This document shows positions 10,626 through 23,380 of a DNA stretch of 64,000 nucleotides, in pieces (the first letter of the stretch is position 1; the number at the start of each line of letters is the position of its first letter). Under the pieces are notes generated by a model, which had not been told where the DNA came from, did no database searches, and worked only from the letters and a program-made list of their open reading frames with translations. Origin of the DNA: Carettochelys insculpta (taxonomy: Eukaryota; Chordata; Testudines; Carettochelyidae); NCBI RefSeq assembly GCF_033958435.1, contig NC_134137.1, forward strand, positions 245,008,501-245,072,500, in the 5' to 3' direction. Position numbers and translations under genes: made by a program.

Positions 10626-11751
10626 CTGTGAACAAAAGCATCACAAAATGTGTTAAAGGGTTGTAACAGCACCCTTGTAGGCAGTGTAATGGGGCCAAGC
10701 TCAAGACTCAGTTATCTACCAAATTAGTTCTGGTGCACAATAGATAGTGCTTTGTTTTATATCAAAACCGGTTAAAATACTCGACTCTGAACTGTGCACT
10801 TAAAAATAGGCAAGTGGCTTTTTTTTTGGTAAGGACTGGAAGAATGCTTCAGGAAGTCCTTAGCTCTCTCCAGCTTCTTATCCCAAGCCACTGCAATCAA
10901 AAAGCTGCAGGCAAAGCCATGAGTCCTTTTAGAGTCCAACAAGACCAATCTAAATATCAATTAGCATTTCAACACATTGTCTGAAGACAACCATAAACTA
11001 TTCCCTATGGTAGAGGCCGAGTATAGTGCAATGCCTCTGGGACCCACTAAACTGATGACATGTGCTGAGAAGAAATGGAGATCAGCCCTCAACTCAGATT
11101 CCCTTTGGTTGCAACACAGCAGCCTTGCGCATGGTCTAAGAAGTTATGGCGGCTGAAGCAGTCCCGTGAGGACCGCTGTGCTAGCCAAGAATCAGGTAAA
11201 TCATGTACTTTGCCCCATCCCTTCTTGCTCTGGACACATTCCTTCCTATCTCCTAAATGGAAGGGTTGGGGAGCAGATAGCACAGAATTTCTGTGAGGGT
11301 GAACTCTTAACTTCCCTGGTAGGGCAGCTCTTGGTACTTTTCACTGAGACAGCACTGCCTGGCCTGAGATTCTGGCTCTCTGATCTCAAACGGAGGCATT
11401 AAGATTAATTTAAAAAATATCTGAGACGTGGCAATTTTGGTTTAAGATTCTGCAGTTTTCCAAATTCTGTTCATGTGACTGAATCTGTTCTAAAGTCTCT
11501 TGGTGCAAGACAGTGAGAATCCCAGAAGGCTCTGCTCCTCCTAGGGACACCTATGTAAAAAGAGACTCTGAAATTGGGTGATAAAAGTGCCATGCAGAAA
11601 TAAGGATCATCCACAGTGATCAAATCTGCTACAGAGGTCTAAGAGAAACTCCAAATACTGTTCACAGGTCTTCTACTGAGATCAGACATTTTGGCACATT
11701 GGAGAAACATCTCATCTAGAAGGAAGTGAGGAACCCTGAAGTTTCTTAGTA
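10626..11751. other. FBLN1 intron, nothing recognised
   Basis: No repeat, RNA gene or coding signal could be supported here. The open frames around 11075-11400 overlap on both strands and have no recognisable domain. Confidence 0.5.
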
Positions 11752-12076
11752 CAGTAAACTCTTTCATATCCAGCAGCCCTGGGACTGGGGGGTTGCCAGA
11801 TATTCAAATATTCTGGATAATAGAGAGGTATACCTAGCAATGCATAACACTGAAGAAAAAGAAGATTAGATATTAGGAAACAAACATATGCAGAGTGCTT
11901 TATCAACAACAGTACTATTGTACACTGTAAACTTGTACCATATTTACTGTATTTATTTTTATTTACTTTCACTATACTGTACTTACGGAAAACATAACTA
12001 AAGCTTACGTATGGCTAAAATGCTGGTTACTTGAGAGTTCCGGATAATAAAATGCCAGACATGAGAGAGTTTACTG
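11752..12076. mobile_element. Tigger/pogo-like MITE
   Basis: Starts CAGTAAACTCTTTCATATCC and ends with the inverse of CAGTAAACTCTCTCATGTC, close to pogo/Tigger ends. The left flank is TA and the right is CA, a decayed TA duplication. A second copy lies in opposite orientation at 63184-63510. Confidence 0.75.
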
Positions 12077-13378
12077 CACAGATTAGCAAAGTGAAAGCCC
12101 TGGCCTCAAAATAGTCCTGAAGCTGCCTCTTTCAGATGAATGGCACTGAAGGAAAAACCCTACCACGCAGTTGTAGGTACTTCCCAGTGAAATCAACAGG
12201 AACTGTACACAAAGCTCAGAATTTGGCACATAGTGGGCACTATTATTTTTAAGGACTGAAAGTGAATGTTATGCTCATGAAAGGCAAAGAACCAATGACC
12301 CACAAGCAAGAGAAGCACAAGCTTCCCCACTGTTCTCCACCAAAGTGCAAGACTCTGGCTTGGAGGGGAGATCCTCTGTAGCAGGGTGAGGGTGGCAGCT
12401 CATGTTTGATGAATTGGCCTCTCTGACAAGAAAGCCGGCAAAGATGACAGCCTGTGGCAATGTTCACAATATAGAACATTTTGTAATAGAAACCTAGAGA
12501 GACATGATCAACTCTTTTCATGTGATTCACCAGCCATAAGATGCTCGTTACTGACTTATTTTCAAAGCCAGCCAAAGGCCTAAAGATGGATGGTGACTTT
12601 TTCAAAAGGGGCCAAGTGATTGAGCTGCACAAAACTCAGACTTTTAATGAGACTTTGATCCTAACCACCAAAGTGTTTTTAAAAATATCCCCCCAATAGC
12701 CTCTGAAACTCACATCTCTCTCTTGTAGACTTCCTTAATTTATTTAAGGCGATAATCTCAAATGGAATTTAAAATATTTTTTCAATAGGTCAATAATCCT
12801 CAATTCAGACCAGGCAGATTTAATCTTGTCAAACTGAAGGTGAAATCCTAGCCCCACTGATATCCAGGTAGTCTTCAATTGACTTACATGGCGTGAGAAT
12901 CTTACCATTGGAAAGTGGTTGAGATACTTCCTTTTTCATTGGTACCCTCGCCCAGCTCAGCCCCAAATTTTGTAATTTGGGCAAAGAAAATGGGGGCTGG
13001 AGTCTCATTTATACTCTGCCCACTTTGCACTGCTCTGGCAGAGTAATATGAATTACATTTACCCCCCTCTGTGCCCTTTCCCTAGCTAAAGCAGTCCACA
13101 CTGCACACAGTGCACATGAAAATTCAGGCTCAAATACTCTCCTAGACATAGAACCTCTTTGTGTGTGAGCTCAGAATTATTTTTTGGCCTGCAAAGGTAT
13201 AAACTTCCAGGCTCCACAGTAATACAAATAGTAATAAATAATTATGAGGGAGTATATGACAGAAATTGGGACTGTGCAAACATTTTACTGCACTGATAGC
13301 CATTCTGGCTTTAAGCAAGGATTTCCAGAGGGTTTTAGAAAATGTCATAGGCTATTAACTGGAACAAGGAACACTCAC
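12077..13378. other. FBLN1 intron, nothing recognised
   Basis: AT-rich DNA with short unsupported minus-strand open frames. No element ends or structured RNA were recognised. Confidence 0.5.
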
Positions 13379-13521
13379 CTTCAGGCTTAGTAAATTCTTT
13401 GAATGTGGGTAGTGAAATGACTGTGTGGGAAATTGTGTGGACTGGATCCAACACACAGTTGACATCATTTGGCCGGCAAGACTTAATGCAGCGAATAGTG
13501 TCTGTCCTTTCAAGTCCAAAT
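13379..13521 (-). CDS. FBLN1: Fibulin-1 D-isoform-specific exon
   Basis: This 143-bp exon is the first D-specific coding segment visible. It reads (T)[17 protein letters not shown], then [19 protein letters not shown] and [11 protein letters not shown], matching the start of the D tail of vertebrate fibulin-1. The acceptor is TCCTAG (13522-13527) and the donor GTGAGT (13373-13378). It accepts the two-base overhang left by the EGF exon at 50347-50470. It therefore competes with the C exon at 33102-33456, which uses the same phase. The D exon is skipped when the C exon with its stop and poly-A signal is used. The intron from the EGF exon to here is about 37 kb and carries all three DIRS elements. 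Confidence 0.96.
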
Positions 13522-15909
13522 CTAGGAGGGGGAAAAAAAAGAAATATTAACTATGAAAATGATTCTGTTTTGTGAGATGGGGAGCTGAAAGCTGAAAGCT
13601 AGAATGGGCACAAGTATTTATTATTCCCTTCAACCTCTTAGTCACGTAAAAATCATCAAAGCTACAATGCTCTGGAGTAATTTGTCCCGACTGAGAATTG
13701 CAAGAAAGAAATCTTCAAGTCTAGATGTCTAAAACTAAGGACCTACTAGTTGCAATGGGAGAAATCTGGCATAAAACCAATGAAAAAGAGCAATCCAAAC
13801 ACAAAAGGACCATCAATTCAGGGAGCCAGATCCTCACTTGGTGTAAACCAGTCTAATTAACTTTAGTAGGACAACCTTGAATTATATGAGCTTAACATTT
13901 GGTATACAGTGCCCACCTTGGTGTTAGGCATTCATCCAAAGCTTAGACAAACTTCTCTGGTCTAGAAATCTGTCAGTCAGTTTAATCAGAGCAGGTTTTC
14001 TCATGTGATTTATGGCACAAGAACCACGGTAGAGCTAAAGTAGGGATCAAAGTTGATCTCAGATATGCAGTTCTAGATACCCCAGTAGTGTAGCCAGAAC
14101 TGACTTATCAGAATTGACTTTCTGCTCTAATGCAGTCCAGGCATCTTCAGGTTCATGCCAATGTTCATACGACAGCGTGGAGTACAGGGACCAACAGCTG
14201 AGCCCAGAGAGACTGATTTTACCATGTCTTAACACACGGTGAAAATTGAATTCCAGAAGATCGACTGCAGCGTGTTGATCATCCAGAAAGCATTAGCCTC
14301 TAGAAGAGCTTTTTTTCTTTGGGTCTTTTCTGTACTTCCCCTTTCCATCCAAACTGAGAAAACAGAGGAAAGGAAATTGGGCGAGGGAAAGGGAAAAGTT
14401 AATCAAATTACTCTAAACCCCAAAGGTTTCATTTTGGGTTTAGGAAAATGGTTAAGGTCAGTTCAGTTCACATCATACACTACCAGCTGCTCATTCCTCC
14501 ATGCAAATCTATTACAAATTGAACTACTTCTCAGTCTTGCCCATTTAGACTGAACTTGAAGTCACTTATAGTACAAGAACTTCACACAAAACCCTATCTG
14601 TTTCCTGGAGATAAAACGGTTGTGCTCAGCTGTGCAATGTGATTTCTCTAAGTCCTATAAGTGATCTTAATTTTGACCTGAAGATTTCTTCACACTTTCA
14701 AGGCGAAAAGAAAAGTTTGCAATCTTGGATTTATAGTTTGAGGGGGGGAAGATTTAAAAGGGAAAACTTCACATAGAAGAGAAAAAAATAAACAATTAAT
14801 CTTTACTTTGTCCGATGCCATTAAAAATACAACATGCCTGTTCTATTCATATTCTTCCCATGCTTACACATTAAACAACGTGGCACATGCTGATTTCATG
14901 TAAAGTAAAACGCTGCTAAAAGAAAAAAATAAGCAATAATAGGGAAATTATATGCTCAGGAGATATACATTTTTATAGCCCATCTGAAATTAGCTGACCT
15001 ATGCTGATTTAGATCAGTTGAAGACCTAGCCCAGTGTTCTAATTAAGATTCATGCTTTATGGATCAGAAAGGAATCCCAATTTCCCACCCTATACCCACG
15101 TTCAACATTAAAGATTTTCCTAGATATGTGATAGGGCAGAGATGAAGTGCCTCCTGCTTGAACCATCTACCCAGTTCTGAATATTAACTCTCAACTTGGT
15201 GGAAAAATGGTCTGACAAATTCTATATCCTTATTCTTGAACTTGTTACAAACTATTTTGCTTCTATGTTAAGAAGGAATTTCCAGCTATTCAACACTGTT
15301 GATTTCAGGCAAAGGGTCTACTAAGTGACCCAATTTAGTCCCTAGGCTAAATCAGCCCATTTTAGCAAAAAATCATAATCAAAACAAGGAATGGGTGGAC
15401 CCCCCTCCCAACCATTTTAGTAACTTCTCTCTCTTTTTAGCATTTTGTATATGGGGAGTATAGGAATATGAAAAACGAAGTATGTGCAGAAATTAGTGTA
15501 CATGGATCTATAAGCCACATGTAATCAGCTGCAAAGCCACATCATAAGAAAAGCAGTCAATTTCGGAAAAATGCTTACTTCTTTTTCCCCCTCTCAAAAT
15601 CATACTGCTCATACAGAATTACACCAATGTCAAGTTTAAAATAAGATAGTGCTCATCAGGACTAGTTATTACACATGTATGCATACACTGAGGATAGGTC
15701 AATTCACAGACTTCCAAGGAGGCACAACACTTGTATCTAGGTATGGAGGAGGATGTATCAGATCTTTATAGCTTTTTCACACATTGTTAAGATTTATCAA
15801 GTAATTCTGAGACGTCTCTCTGACATAAGATATAGATGGTCTTTTCCCTCAGAGACCTTCACTGTGTGGTTTTACTTCCAAACAGCATAAGGAGTACATT
15901 TTTCACAAT
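13522..15909. other. FBLN1 intron, nothing recognised
   Basis: Mostly AT-rich intronic sequence. The open frame at 14239-14553 has no domain and no supporting context. Confidence 0.5.
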
Positions 15910-16591
15910 GGCTACGTCTACACGTGCAGCCAACATCGAAATAGTCTATTTCGATGAATAACGTCTACACGTCCTCCAGGGCCGGCAACGTCGATGTTCA
16001 ACTTCGACGTTGCTCAGCCCAACATCGAAATAGGCGCAGCGAGGGAACGTCTACATGTCAAAGTAGCACACATCGAAATAGGGATGCCAGGCACAGCTGC
16101 AGACAGGGTCACAGGGCGGACTCAACAGCCAGCCGCTCCCTTAAAGGGCCCCTCCCAGACACAGTTGCACTAAACAACACAAGATACACAGAGCTGACAA
16201 CTGGTTGCAGACCCTGTGCCTGCAGCATAGATCCCCAGCTGCCGCAGAAGCAGCCAGAAGCCCTGGGCTAAGGGCTGCTGCCCACGGTGACCATAGAGCC
16301 CCGCAGGGGCTGGAGAGAGAGCATCTCTCAACCCCCCAGCTGATGGCCGCCATGGAGGACCCAGCAATTTCGACGTTGCGGGACGCGGATCGTCTACACG
16401 GTCCCTACTTCAACGTTGAACGTCGAAGTAGGGCGCTATTCCTATCTCCTCATGAGGTTAGCGACTTCGACGTCTCGCCGCCTAACGTCAAAGTTAACTT
16501 CGAAATAGCACCCGACGCGTGTAGACGCGACGGGCGCTATTTCGAAGTTGGTGCCGCTACTTCGAAGTAGCGTGCACGTGTAGACGCAGCT
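15910..16591. mobile_element. GTCTACAC-ended DNA transposon, copy 1 (3-bp TSD)
   Basis: Ends are GGCTACGTCTACACGTGCA and, inverted, AGCTGCGTCTACACGTGCA. AAT on both sides (15907-15909, 16592-16594) gives a 3-bp duplication. The subterminal DNA is dense in TTCGAAGTAG and CTATTTCGA words. The element is highly similar to 36922-37631. The central ATGGCCGCCATGGAGGAC may be a leftover start of a captured or ancestral ORF, but the open frames across it are not conserved between copies. The 3-bp TSD and short ends are compatible with a PIF/Harbinger-type mechanism. The superfamily is not proven. Confidence 0.75.
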
Positions 16592-16856
16592 AATGAGTGT
16601 TATTATATGGTGAAACAATTTAGCAAAAGTTCTATTGGATTCTCAATCACTGGCAATTTTTAAATCAAAATTGAGTATTTTTCCAAACAAATTATTTTGG
16701 GGAAGTTTTATGGACTGCTATGCAGGAAGTCACATTAGAGGGCCATGGTGGTTGCTTCAGGCCTGAGAAGCTATGAATGTATCAACTTCTCTCTGCACTT
16801 TCTGTAAATAGCAAACACAATTTTGGGTTGCATTAACACAGGCAGAGCATGCAAGG

Positions 16857-17352
16857 CATGAGAGGTGATCATACCCCTCTGCTTGGTGCTGGTTAGGCCT
16901 CACCTGGATTACTGTATCCAGTTTTAGTCACCAACGTCTAGAAATGAAGTAGAGAAACTGGAAAGGATCCAGAGGCAAGAGACAAAAATGATCAAAGAGA
17001 TGGAATGAAATCTCTGTGAGCAAAGGCTGAAAGAACCGGGCATGTTTAGTTTGGAAAAGAAGAGATTAATGGGGGGATGTTGTTGTGACCAAAAACTTGA
17101 AAGGCTGCCTTAAAAAAGATGGAGAAAAGTTGTTCTCTCTTGCCGCAAAGGGGAGGACAAGAGGCAGTGAGTTCAAATGATGGTACAGCAGCTTTAGATG
17201 AAACCTCAGGAAAAATTTCAACTGTGAGAACAGTTTGCCTCAGGAGGTTGTGGAGTCTCATTTTTTGGAGGTTTTCAGGAAGAGGCCGTCTGGTTTGACA
17301 GAGGATTAGACTTTATGTCCTTTGTGGCCCTTTCTAATCCTATAGTTCTACG
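16857..17352 (+). mobile_element. CR1 LINE 3' end
   Basis: Plus-strand relic of the last CR1 ORF2 segment. Broken frames give 'LDYCIQF', 'RIQRQETKMIKEM' and 'FSLEKKRLMG', matching LDYCVQFWSP, RVQRRATKMI and FSLEKRRLRGD. The 3' UTR typical of CR1 follows and ends near CTAATCCTATAGTTCTAC. Confidence 0.75.
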
Positions 17353-18530
17353 GCTCCAATATCTGCTGCTTCCCCTTTTTTCTGCCTCCTCATTGCTAAA
17401 AAAAACTCAGGTTCATACAGCAATTTGATTCTCTCACAGCATAGCTACCCTAACAATTTCCTACTTGCACCTTCTTTCTTCTGATGGCTCTGCTAACTCT
17501 GCATCCAACCCACAGCTGCCAACACCACCCAGCTCTATTGATCCAACCACACTGCCTGTCCTCAAGCCCCTGTGGAGATAACCTCTTTCAGCATCTAGCT
17601 CAGACTCATCATCTTCACCATCAAAGCTGTACACTGCTCTGATGATATGATGATATTCTGGTTTATCTGATTCTCATACTCCCCTGCACCCAGTTTTAGA
17701 CTCTGCTGAGTACTTTGTGTGTTCCTCTCCTACTTATGCCTCTCTCCACAATGGCCACTGACTCCAGAACGGATGCCACTTTGTGTACCAAGATCTTTAC
17801 TCCTTCAAATGCTTTCCTTCCTTTTGGCTTGCTTTGATCAGAAATCGCAGCTTCAGCACTATCTGCTACATCCTTACTGCTTGTCCAAAAAAAAGTCCAG
17901 TTGATCGGATTGTTTTGTAAGTAATGCTCCCTTGCATAGTTTTTCTTTTTTCTTGGATTGTCATTATTCTTTGTCAAATTTAAAATGCAAGCTCTTCACG
18001 CCAGAAAACTTAATTTATTTCTTGCCCAGAAAAAGTCTCACACATCAACAGTGCTATATAAGTATTTATACTTAAATTCTAAATAAACTGAAGTGTGAAA
18101 GCTTCTGTCTAATGCAGTAAGACATGGCCTCTGTGCTCCTAAATTACTTATTCAATATGCACACTCAATAAAATGATAGTATACTGTAGCCTTATACAGT
18201 ACTTTGAGCCAGAATCTTACATCATCCTACTTTCTCCCCTCAAGTAAGTCTACAATAATGCTACGGAACCAATCTTATTTGTGTGTGCCTCGCTGAGTTA
18301 ACTATGGCTTTATAGGGAGCGGCCCAGGTAACGAACTTGTAACCACATACACGTAGATGCCACACATCATCAACAGGATTAGAAACTTCTTTAACAAGTA
18401 ATACTGAAAGCCCCTAGCCTGCGTGTAAAGTTTCGATTCTGTCCCCACTGGTACCTTTATAACTATGCAGTGACAGACTCAGTACAAACTGGCACACATG
18501 ATGGAACTTGACCTTCTGTGAGCCACTGGA
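17353..18530. other. FBLN1 intron, nothing recognised
   Basis: No coding or element signature could be supported. Overlapping open frames at 17696-17977 occur on both strands and have no domain. Confidence 0.5.
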
Positions 18531-18645
18531 GATAAGCTTTACTCAAGGAAGCGTGTAATATATGTATCTGCTAGTCCATCAGGTGCCACAAGACTTCTTG
18601 TTGTTCTCGAAGCTACAGACTAACACAGCTACCTCTCTGATACTT
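18530..18645 (+). mobile_element. Penelope-like element tail (decayed)
   Basis: Contains CTGCTAGTCCATCAGGTGCCA and GACTAACACAGCTACCTCTC, which resemble the common reptile tail with words TTAGTCTCTAAGGTGCC and ACTAACACGGCT. The same tail type is seen in a snap-back form at 6144-6302. Assignment to Penelope-like elements is from memory of the family. Confidence 0.4.
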
Positions 18646-18930
18646 GGCTAAACATTGTGATCATGTCCGCATCTACTCCTTGGCTCACACTGGGGATATA
18701 AAATCTGCAACTTACACATAAAAGTAACTACTTTAGCTCAATTACTCAAAGCTTGTTTTGCTGGTACTAGAGGCTCCAAGTTCTCGCCCTACTGCTGATC
18801 CATGATGCTGTATTTACATGGCAATGGATTATTTTACGCTCACACAGATTATTCCTGGCAGGAATACCTAAGTAGGAGAGGGATAATGTGAGGCCATAGA
18901 CTGTGAGCATTCATGTTAATATTCATGTTA

Positions 18931-18946
18931 AAATTGCTCACCCCTG
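18931..18946. mobile_element. hAT-A right end fragment
   Basis: AAATTGCTCACCCCTG equals the right end of the element at 3860-4322. It is followed directly by the octamer CTCTAGAA (18947-18954) and then a family-B hAT. The left extent of this fragment is unclear. Confidence 0.5.
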
Positions 18947-18954
18947 CTCTAGAA

Positions 18955-19285
18955 CTGTGTTTCTTAAATTATGTTCTGGAGAACACTGGTGTTCTGTGAA
19001 CAATTCACAGTTGTGCTGCAAGTGTTTGGAAAAAACACTGATGGTATATGTTTTCTGTCATTACAACCAGATGCAATATTACTTCTTCATTGCTATACCA
19101 CCAGTTTAAACTACTTCATTTTTGGTTTTGCTGTACATGTTGCTAGTTAGTTGGCTTTTTTTGTTTTTTTTTTTGAAGGGGAGGGGAGAAAATTATTTTT
19201 GTTTGGAAGAAAATTTTCGTAGGTGTGCTGCATAAAAATATTATTGTTTGGTGTTCCGTGATCTCAAAAAGTTTAAGGAACACTG
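18955..19285. mobile_element. hAT-like MITE (family B), uninterrupted copy
   Basis: Begins CTGTGTTTCTTAAATTATG and ends AGTTTAAGGAACACTG. The flanks CTCTAGAA and ATATAGAC share the TxTAGA core. This copy is the empty-site witness for the 975-bp insertion in the copy at 4331-5616. Confidence 0.75.
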
Positions 19286-19907
19286 ATATAGACAATGGCC
19301 CCACGTCTTTATATTTAATGTTTTATTCTTGTTAGCATTACAGAGTCAGGATGATGGGAATGTGGACTAGAATCCCTAGTGGCTCATGCAACAACATAAT
19401 TCTTAAATGAGTTCCAGTTGCATCCGACTCCTTCATTGGTTATATTACAGAACTGGAAAGGAACCAGCTATAACCTAGTTTACAGGTTTACTTTTCAGGG
19501 TTGCTAGTAAGAAAACAACCAAAGTCTTTACATTTGTAATTGTACCATGACATGGACTCCAACAAAACATTTTTTGATTTTTTTTTCCTTTAGAGACACT
19601 CCAGAATATAACTACCTCAGTAAGGAGGTGTTCACCATTTGCTACTAACTAAATGCAATTATGAGATTGTTGCTATTTTCCCAAGATTAGTTTTTGACTT
19701 GAATGGGCACTTTACATGTGAAAGAGCAAAAGACCCCTAAACAGACTTTGATTTAGGGGTTCATTTCTGTATTATACTTCAAAAAATTAAACGACATATT
19801 CTCTGAGTATAAATCAGACCCATTAGCTTCATTAGAATTATGCCAATTGATATCAGCTGGGTATACAATTCTAAATTTTCAAACCTGAGACAGCTTCAGT
19901 GTGTATA
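19286..19907. other. FBLN1 intron, nothing recognised
   Basis: AT-rich DNA between a hAT MITE and the first DIRS element, with no supported feature. Confidence 0.5.
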
Positions 19908-20159
19908 AAAAAAGAGAAGTTACTCACTTGTGTAGTAACGATGGTTCTTCGAGATGTGTCCCTGTGGGTGCGGTCGGGCTCACCCTGGCACCGCAGATCA
20001 GAGATTTCCAAGCTGTATCTTGTCGGATTGCGCATGTATAGAAACACGCTGGTGTTTCGCATGCTTTTGGTCACGTGAGCGATCCAGTCCGCACCAGTTC
20101 CTCGAAACGACCGCCCCAGGTGCCTCTGAAAAACATAAAGCAGAACTCCAAAGCGGGGA

Positions 20160-20275
20160 GGAACAGGTGGGTAGTGGCGCACCCTCGGGGACACATCTCA
20201 AAGAACCATCGTTACTACACAAGTAAGTAACTTCTCTTCCTTCTTTGAGTGGTCCCTGTGGGTGCTCCACAATAG
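20160..20275 (-). repeat. DIRS copy 1 internal complementary region
   Basis: First half (GACACATCTCAAAGAACC through AAGTAAGTAACTTCTC) is the inverse of the outer right end at 19915-19965. Second half (CTTCTTTGAGTGG through CTCCACAATAGG) matches the inverse of a left end. This joined arrangement is the DIRS circle-junction template. Confidence 0.75.
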
Positions 20276-20320
20276 GTGACTATCTAGCAGTGACCCAAAA
20301 ACATGGAGGTGGGTACCGGA

Positions 20321-21300
20321 TTATGTACGGTTTGCTCCTGAGAGGGCTGCTGTCGGTAGGCATGCATTCTCTTCCAGTAGCCGATGAAGCGCGTAGTGCT
20401 TGGCAAATGTGTCATAGGACGACCACGTTGCTGCTCTCCAAATGTCCTTCAAGGCGACTCCTCTGAAGAAGGCTGTTGAAGCCGCCATTGCTCTAGTGGA
20501 GTGAGCCTTGGGCAGAATTGGTAAAGGGGTCTTATATAATGAATAGCACATCTTTATGCAGGATGTGATAATATTTGAAATTCTTTGCGAGGATAATCCT
20601 TCTCCTTTTGATCTGTGTGCGTCTTTCGGAAGGGTTTGCTTTTGTCTATACAGAAGGCCAGTGCCCTTCTCACATCAAGTGCATGAAGCTGTACGTCCCT
20701 ATTTGAGATATGTGGCTAAGGATAGAAGAAGGGTAGAATTATCGGCTCATTAATATGGAACTCTGAGGAGATCTTTGGGAAGAATTCGGGATGTAAACAT
20801 GGTATTACCACATCTTTGGAGAAAGTCGTATAGGGCGGGGTCACCATTACTGCAGCCAGCTCGCTTACTCTATGGGCAGATGTGATAGTGAGAAGAAATG
20901 TCGTTTTTAAGGTAAGTAAGCGAAGTGAAATGATGGCTAGGGGTTCGAAGGGTAGCCTAGATAGTGTGTCCAGAACCAGATCTAAGCTCCATAAGGGCGC
21001 TATTGGCTTGTGAGGAAGGTATAAATTCATGAGGCACTTCAGGAACCATGCCATAATAGGATGGGCAAAGACAGTTGATCCATCTACTGTGTGCTGGAAG
21101 GCTGATATAGCTGCCAGGGGACCTTTAGTGACGGCAGGGAGAGCTTCCCTTGTTTTAGATCCAGGAGATAATCCAACATTGTGGGACCCAGGACCTCTCG
21201 GGGGTTCAATTTCTTGGTTAAGCACCAAGAAGTAAAGCCTTTCCACTTGTACACATAAGTCTTCCAGATGGAAGCTCATCGGCTGCATTCTAAGACCTCT
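20321..21300 (-). pseudogene. DIRS copy 1 tyrosine recombinase, broken
   Basis: The minus strand encodes a phage-integrase-type tyrosine recombinase in at least two frames. 20716-21288 holds the catalytic core start, with SAHRVSELAAV carrying the first catalytic arginine. 20321-20551 holds the C-terminal part, with KAHSTRAMAAS (HxxR box intact) and TWSSYDTFAKHYAL, which carries the candidate nucleophile tyrosine. DIRS elements use this enzyme in place of a DDE integrase to insert a circular intermediate. Frame breaks between the pieces rule out a full product. It is the same family as the recombinase of copy 3. Confidence 0.85.
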
Positions 21301-21399
21301 TTAACCCTTTCCAGGCATAAAATCTCTAAGGCGCTGAGCCAAGGATTAGCCATGCCTTGAGGCATAATGTTTGAGGATGAGAGTGCCTCAGGGCTCCCC

Positions 21400-23380
21400 G
21401 GTTCCATGTGAGGAGGAACAGAACAATCAGGAGGGGGAGTGGTTGGCAGCATGACATACGCTGTGGCAGAGGAAACCAGTGTTGATGGTCCCATGCTGGT
21501 GCTATAAGTATCAAGCGCGCCCTCTCCATCCTTGCCTTTTCCAGGATCTTGTGGATGAGTACTGGAGGATGGAATGCATAAAGTAAGGGGCCCTTCCATG
21601 ACCGAAGGAAAGCATCCTCCAATAAGCCTGGACCAATGCCTGCTCTGGAACAAAATTGAGGCCACTTCGTGTTGTTGCAAGTTGCAAACAGCTCTATCTG
21701 AGGTAACCCCCATGTGCTGAAGATACATGGAAGCAGATTGGGATGGATCTCCCATTCGTGATTGAGAGCAAAGTGCCGGCTCAGCTGGTCGGCCTGCACG
21801 TTGCTGGTGCCTGGTAAGTATGAGGCTGTCAGGATTATGTCATTTGCAATGCACTAGTTCCACAGGTGGACAGCCTCCATCCACTATGCGCGAGATCTGG
21901 CTCCGTCAATTGATATAATACATTGTGGAAATGTTGTTGGTATTGACACCAACCACTTTGTGTAGTAGGTATTGTAGGAAGTGCTTGCATACATTAAACA
22001 CTGCCCTTAGTTCCAGCATATTTATGTGCATTGCCTTCTCTCTGTGGGACCATCACCCTTGCACTGATCTGTTTCCCATATGTGATCCCCATCCTATGTG
22101 GGAAGCATCTGTCATAAGAAAAACCATGGTTTGCGGTTGGTGAAAGGGGACCCCTGATAGCAGATTCTTGGGGTCCGTCCACCATCTCAGTGACTTTTGC
22201 ACCGTTGTTGTGAGTGACACCTTGTGAGTGGTATGTTTCATTGGTACATACACAGTCACCAGCCAGTGCTGGAGGCAACGATAGTGCAGCCTGGCATTCT
22301 GTACCACAGATGTGGTGGTGGCCATGTGTCCCAGAAGCTGCAGGCACGTTAATACTTGTACTGTGGGGCTGCCTACCAGCACCTGAATCAGAGACTGGAT
22401 CGCATGAATACGTACGGTAGGTAGATACACTCGCATGATGGAATCAAGGCATGCTCCTATGAACTCTACGTCCTGCGCAGGTTCCGTCATTGACTTCTGG
22501 AAGTTGAAAATGAGGCCCAAGGAGTGGAACATCTTTACAGTAATGTCTATCATATGTAAGACATCTACTTGCGAGGCGCCTTTCAAGAGGTAGTTGTCCA
22601 GGTATGGGAAGATGAAGACATCTTGACGATGCAGGTAAGCTGACACTACTGAGAGTGACTTTGTAAAGACTCTGGGCGCTGAAGACAGGCCGAAGGGCAG
22701 AACTTTGTACTGGAAATGTTCTGTGCCCACGGTGAAACGGAGAAAACGCCTGTGTGCAGGATGAACAGTTATGTGGAAGTACTTATCTTGTAAGTTGAGG
22801 GCTGTGAACCAATCCCCATAATCCAGTGCTGTGACTATAGAAGTAATACTAACCATCTTGAAACGCTGCTTGCAGAGGTAATGATTGAGATTCCATAAAT
22901 CTAGTATTGGTCTCCAGCCCCGTCTGCTTTTCCATGAGGAAATAACATGAATAGAAACGCTTCCCCTGGAACTCGTCTGGGGTTCTCTCCACCGCTCCTA
23001 TGGAGATGAGGTGATCGACCTCTTGTTTTAACAAGGTCTCATGAGAAGGGTCCCTGAGGAGGGGTTTGTTGGTGGAAGTGTGCAGAACAGGATGGTGTAT
23101 CCCACAGCAATAATTTCCAGTACCCATTTGTCTGTGGTGATATTTTCCCACTGCCGGTATAATGGTCTGAGGTGGTAGTGAAACGGGGGTGAGGTGACTG
23201 TTGGCACTGAGTGATGTGTGTGGAGTCACAGTCCTCGATGTAGTAGTCAAACTTGCTGCCTGGCTGTCTGTGGTGCAGGGTTACAGCCTTGCTGGGTATG
23301 TCACCTAGATGGTCTTTGATGTTGTTGGTGCCCTGGATCGTAACACTGCTGGTACTGTGGGTGCTGAGATTGGAAGGCAT
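21400..23380 (-). pseudogene. DIRS copy 1 RT-RNase H-methyltransferase-like, broken
   Basis: Fragments in several frames give a DIRS reverse transcriptase. 22053-22856 has ALNLQDKYFHITVHPAH, VLPFGLSSAPRVFTK and FPYLDNYLLKG. The catalytic YLDD is YLDN (22593-22604) and the upstream L-D-LQDAYFH is L-N-LQDKYFH, so polymerase activity is lost. RNase H follows with TDASHIGWGSHMG. Then comes a segment with PQIELFAT, EDAF, GPLLYAFHPP and LILIAPAWD, equivalent to the Dam-like methyltransferase region reported in DIRS elements. Frames shift near 22850, 22050 and 21800. Confidence 0.85.

Noticed and set aside
15954..16570. Open frames of 105 and 121 codons in the repeat at 15910, and matching ones at 36995-37548
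   Set aside because: They lie inside a non-autonomous transposon, are not equally conserved in both copies and show no domain.
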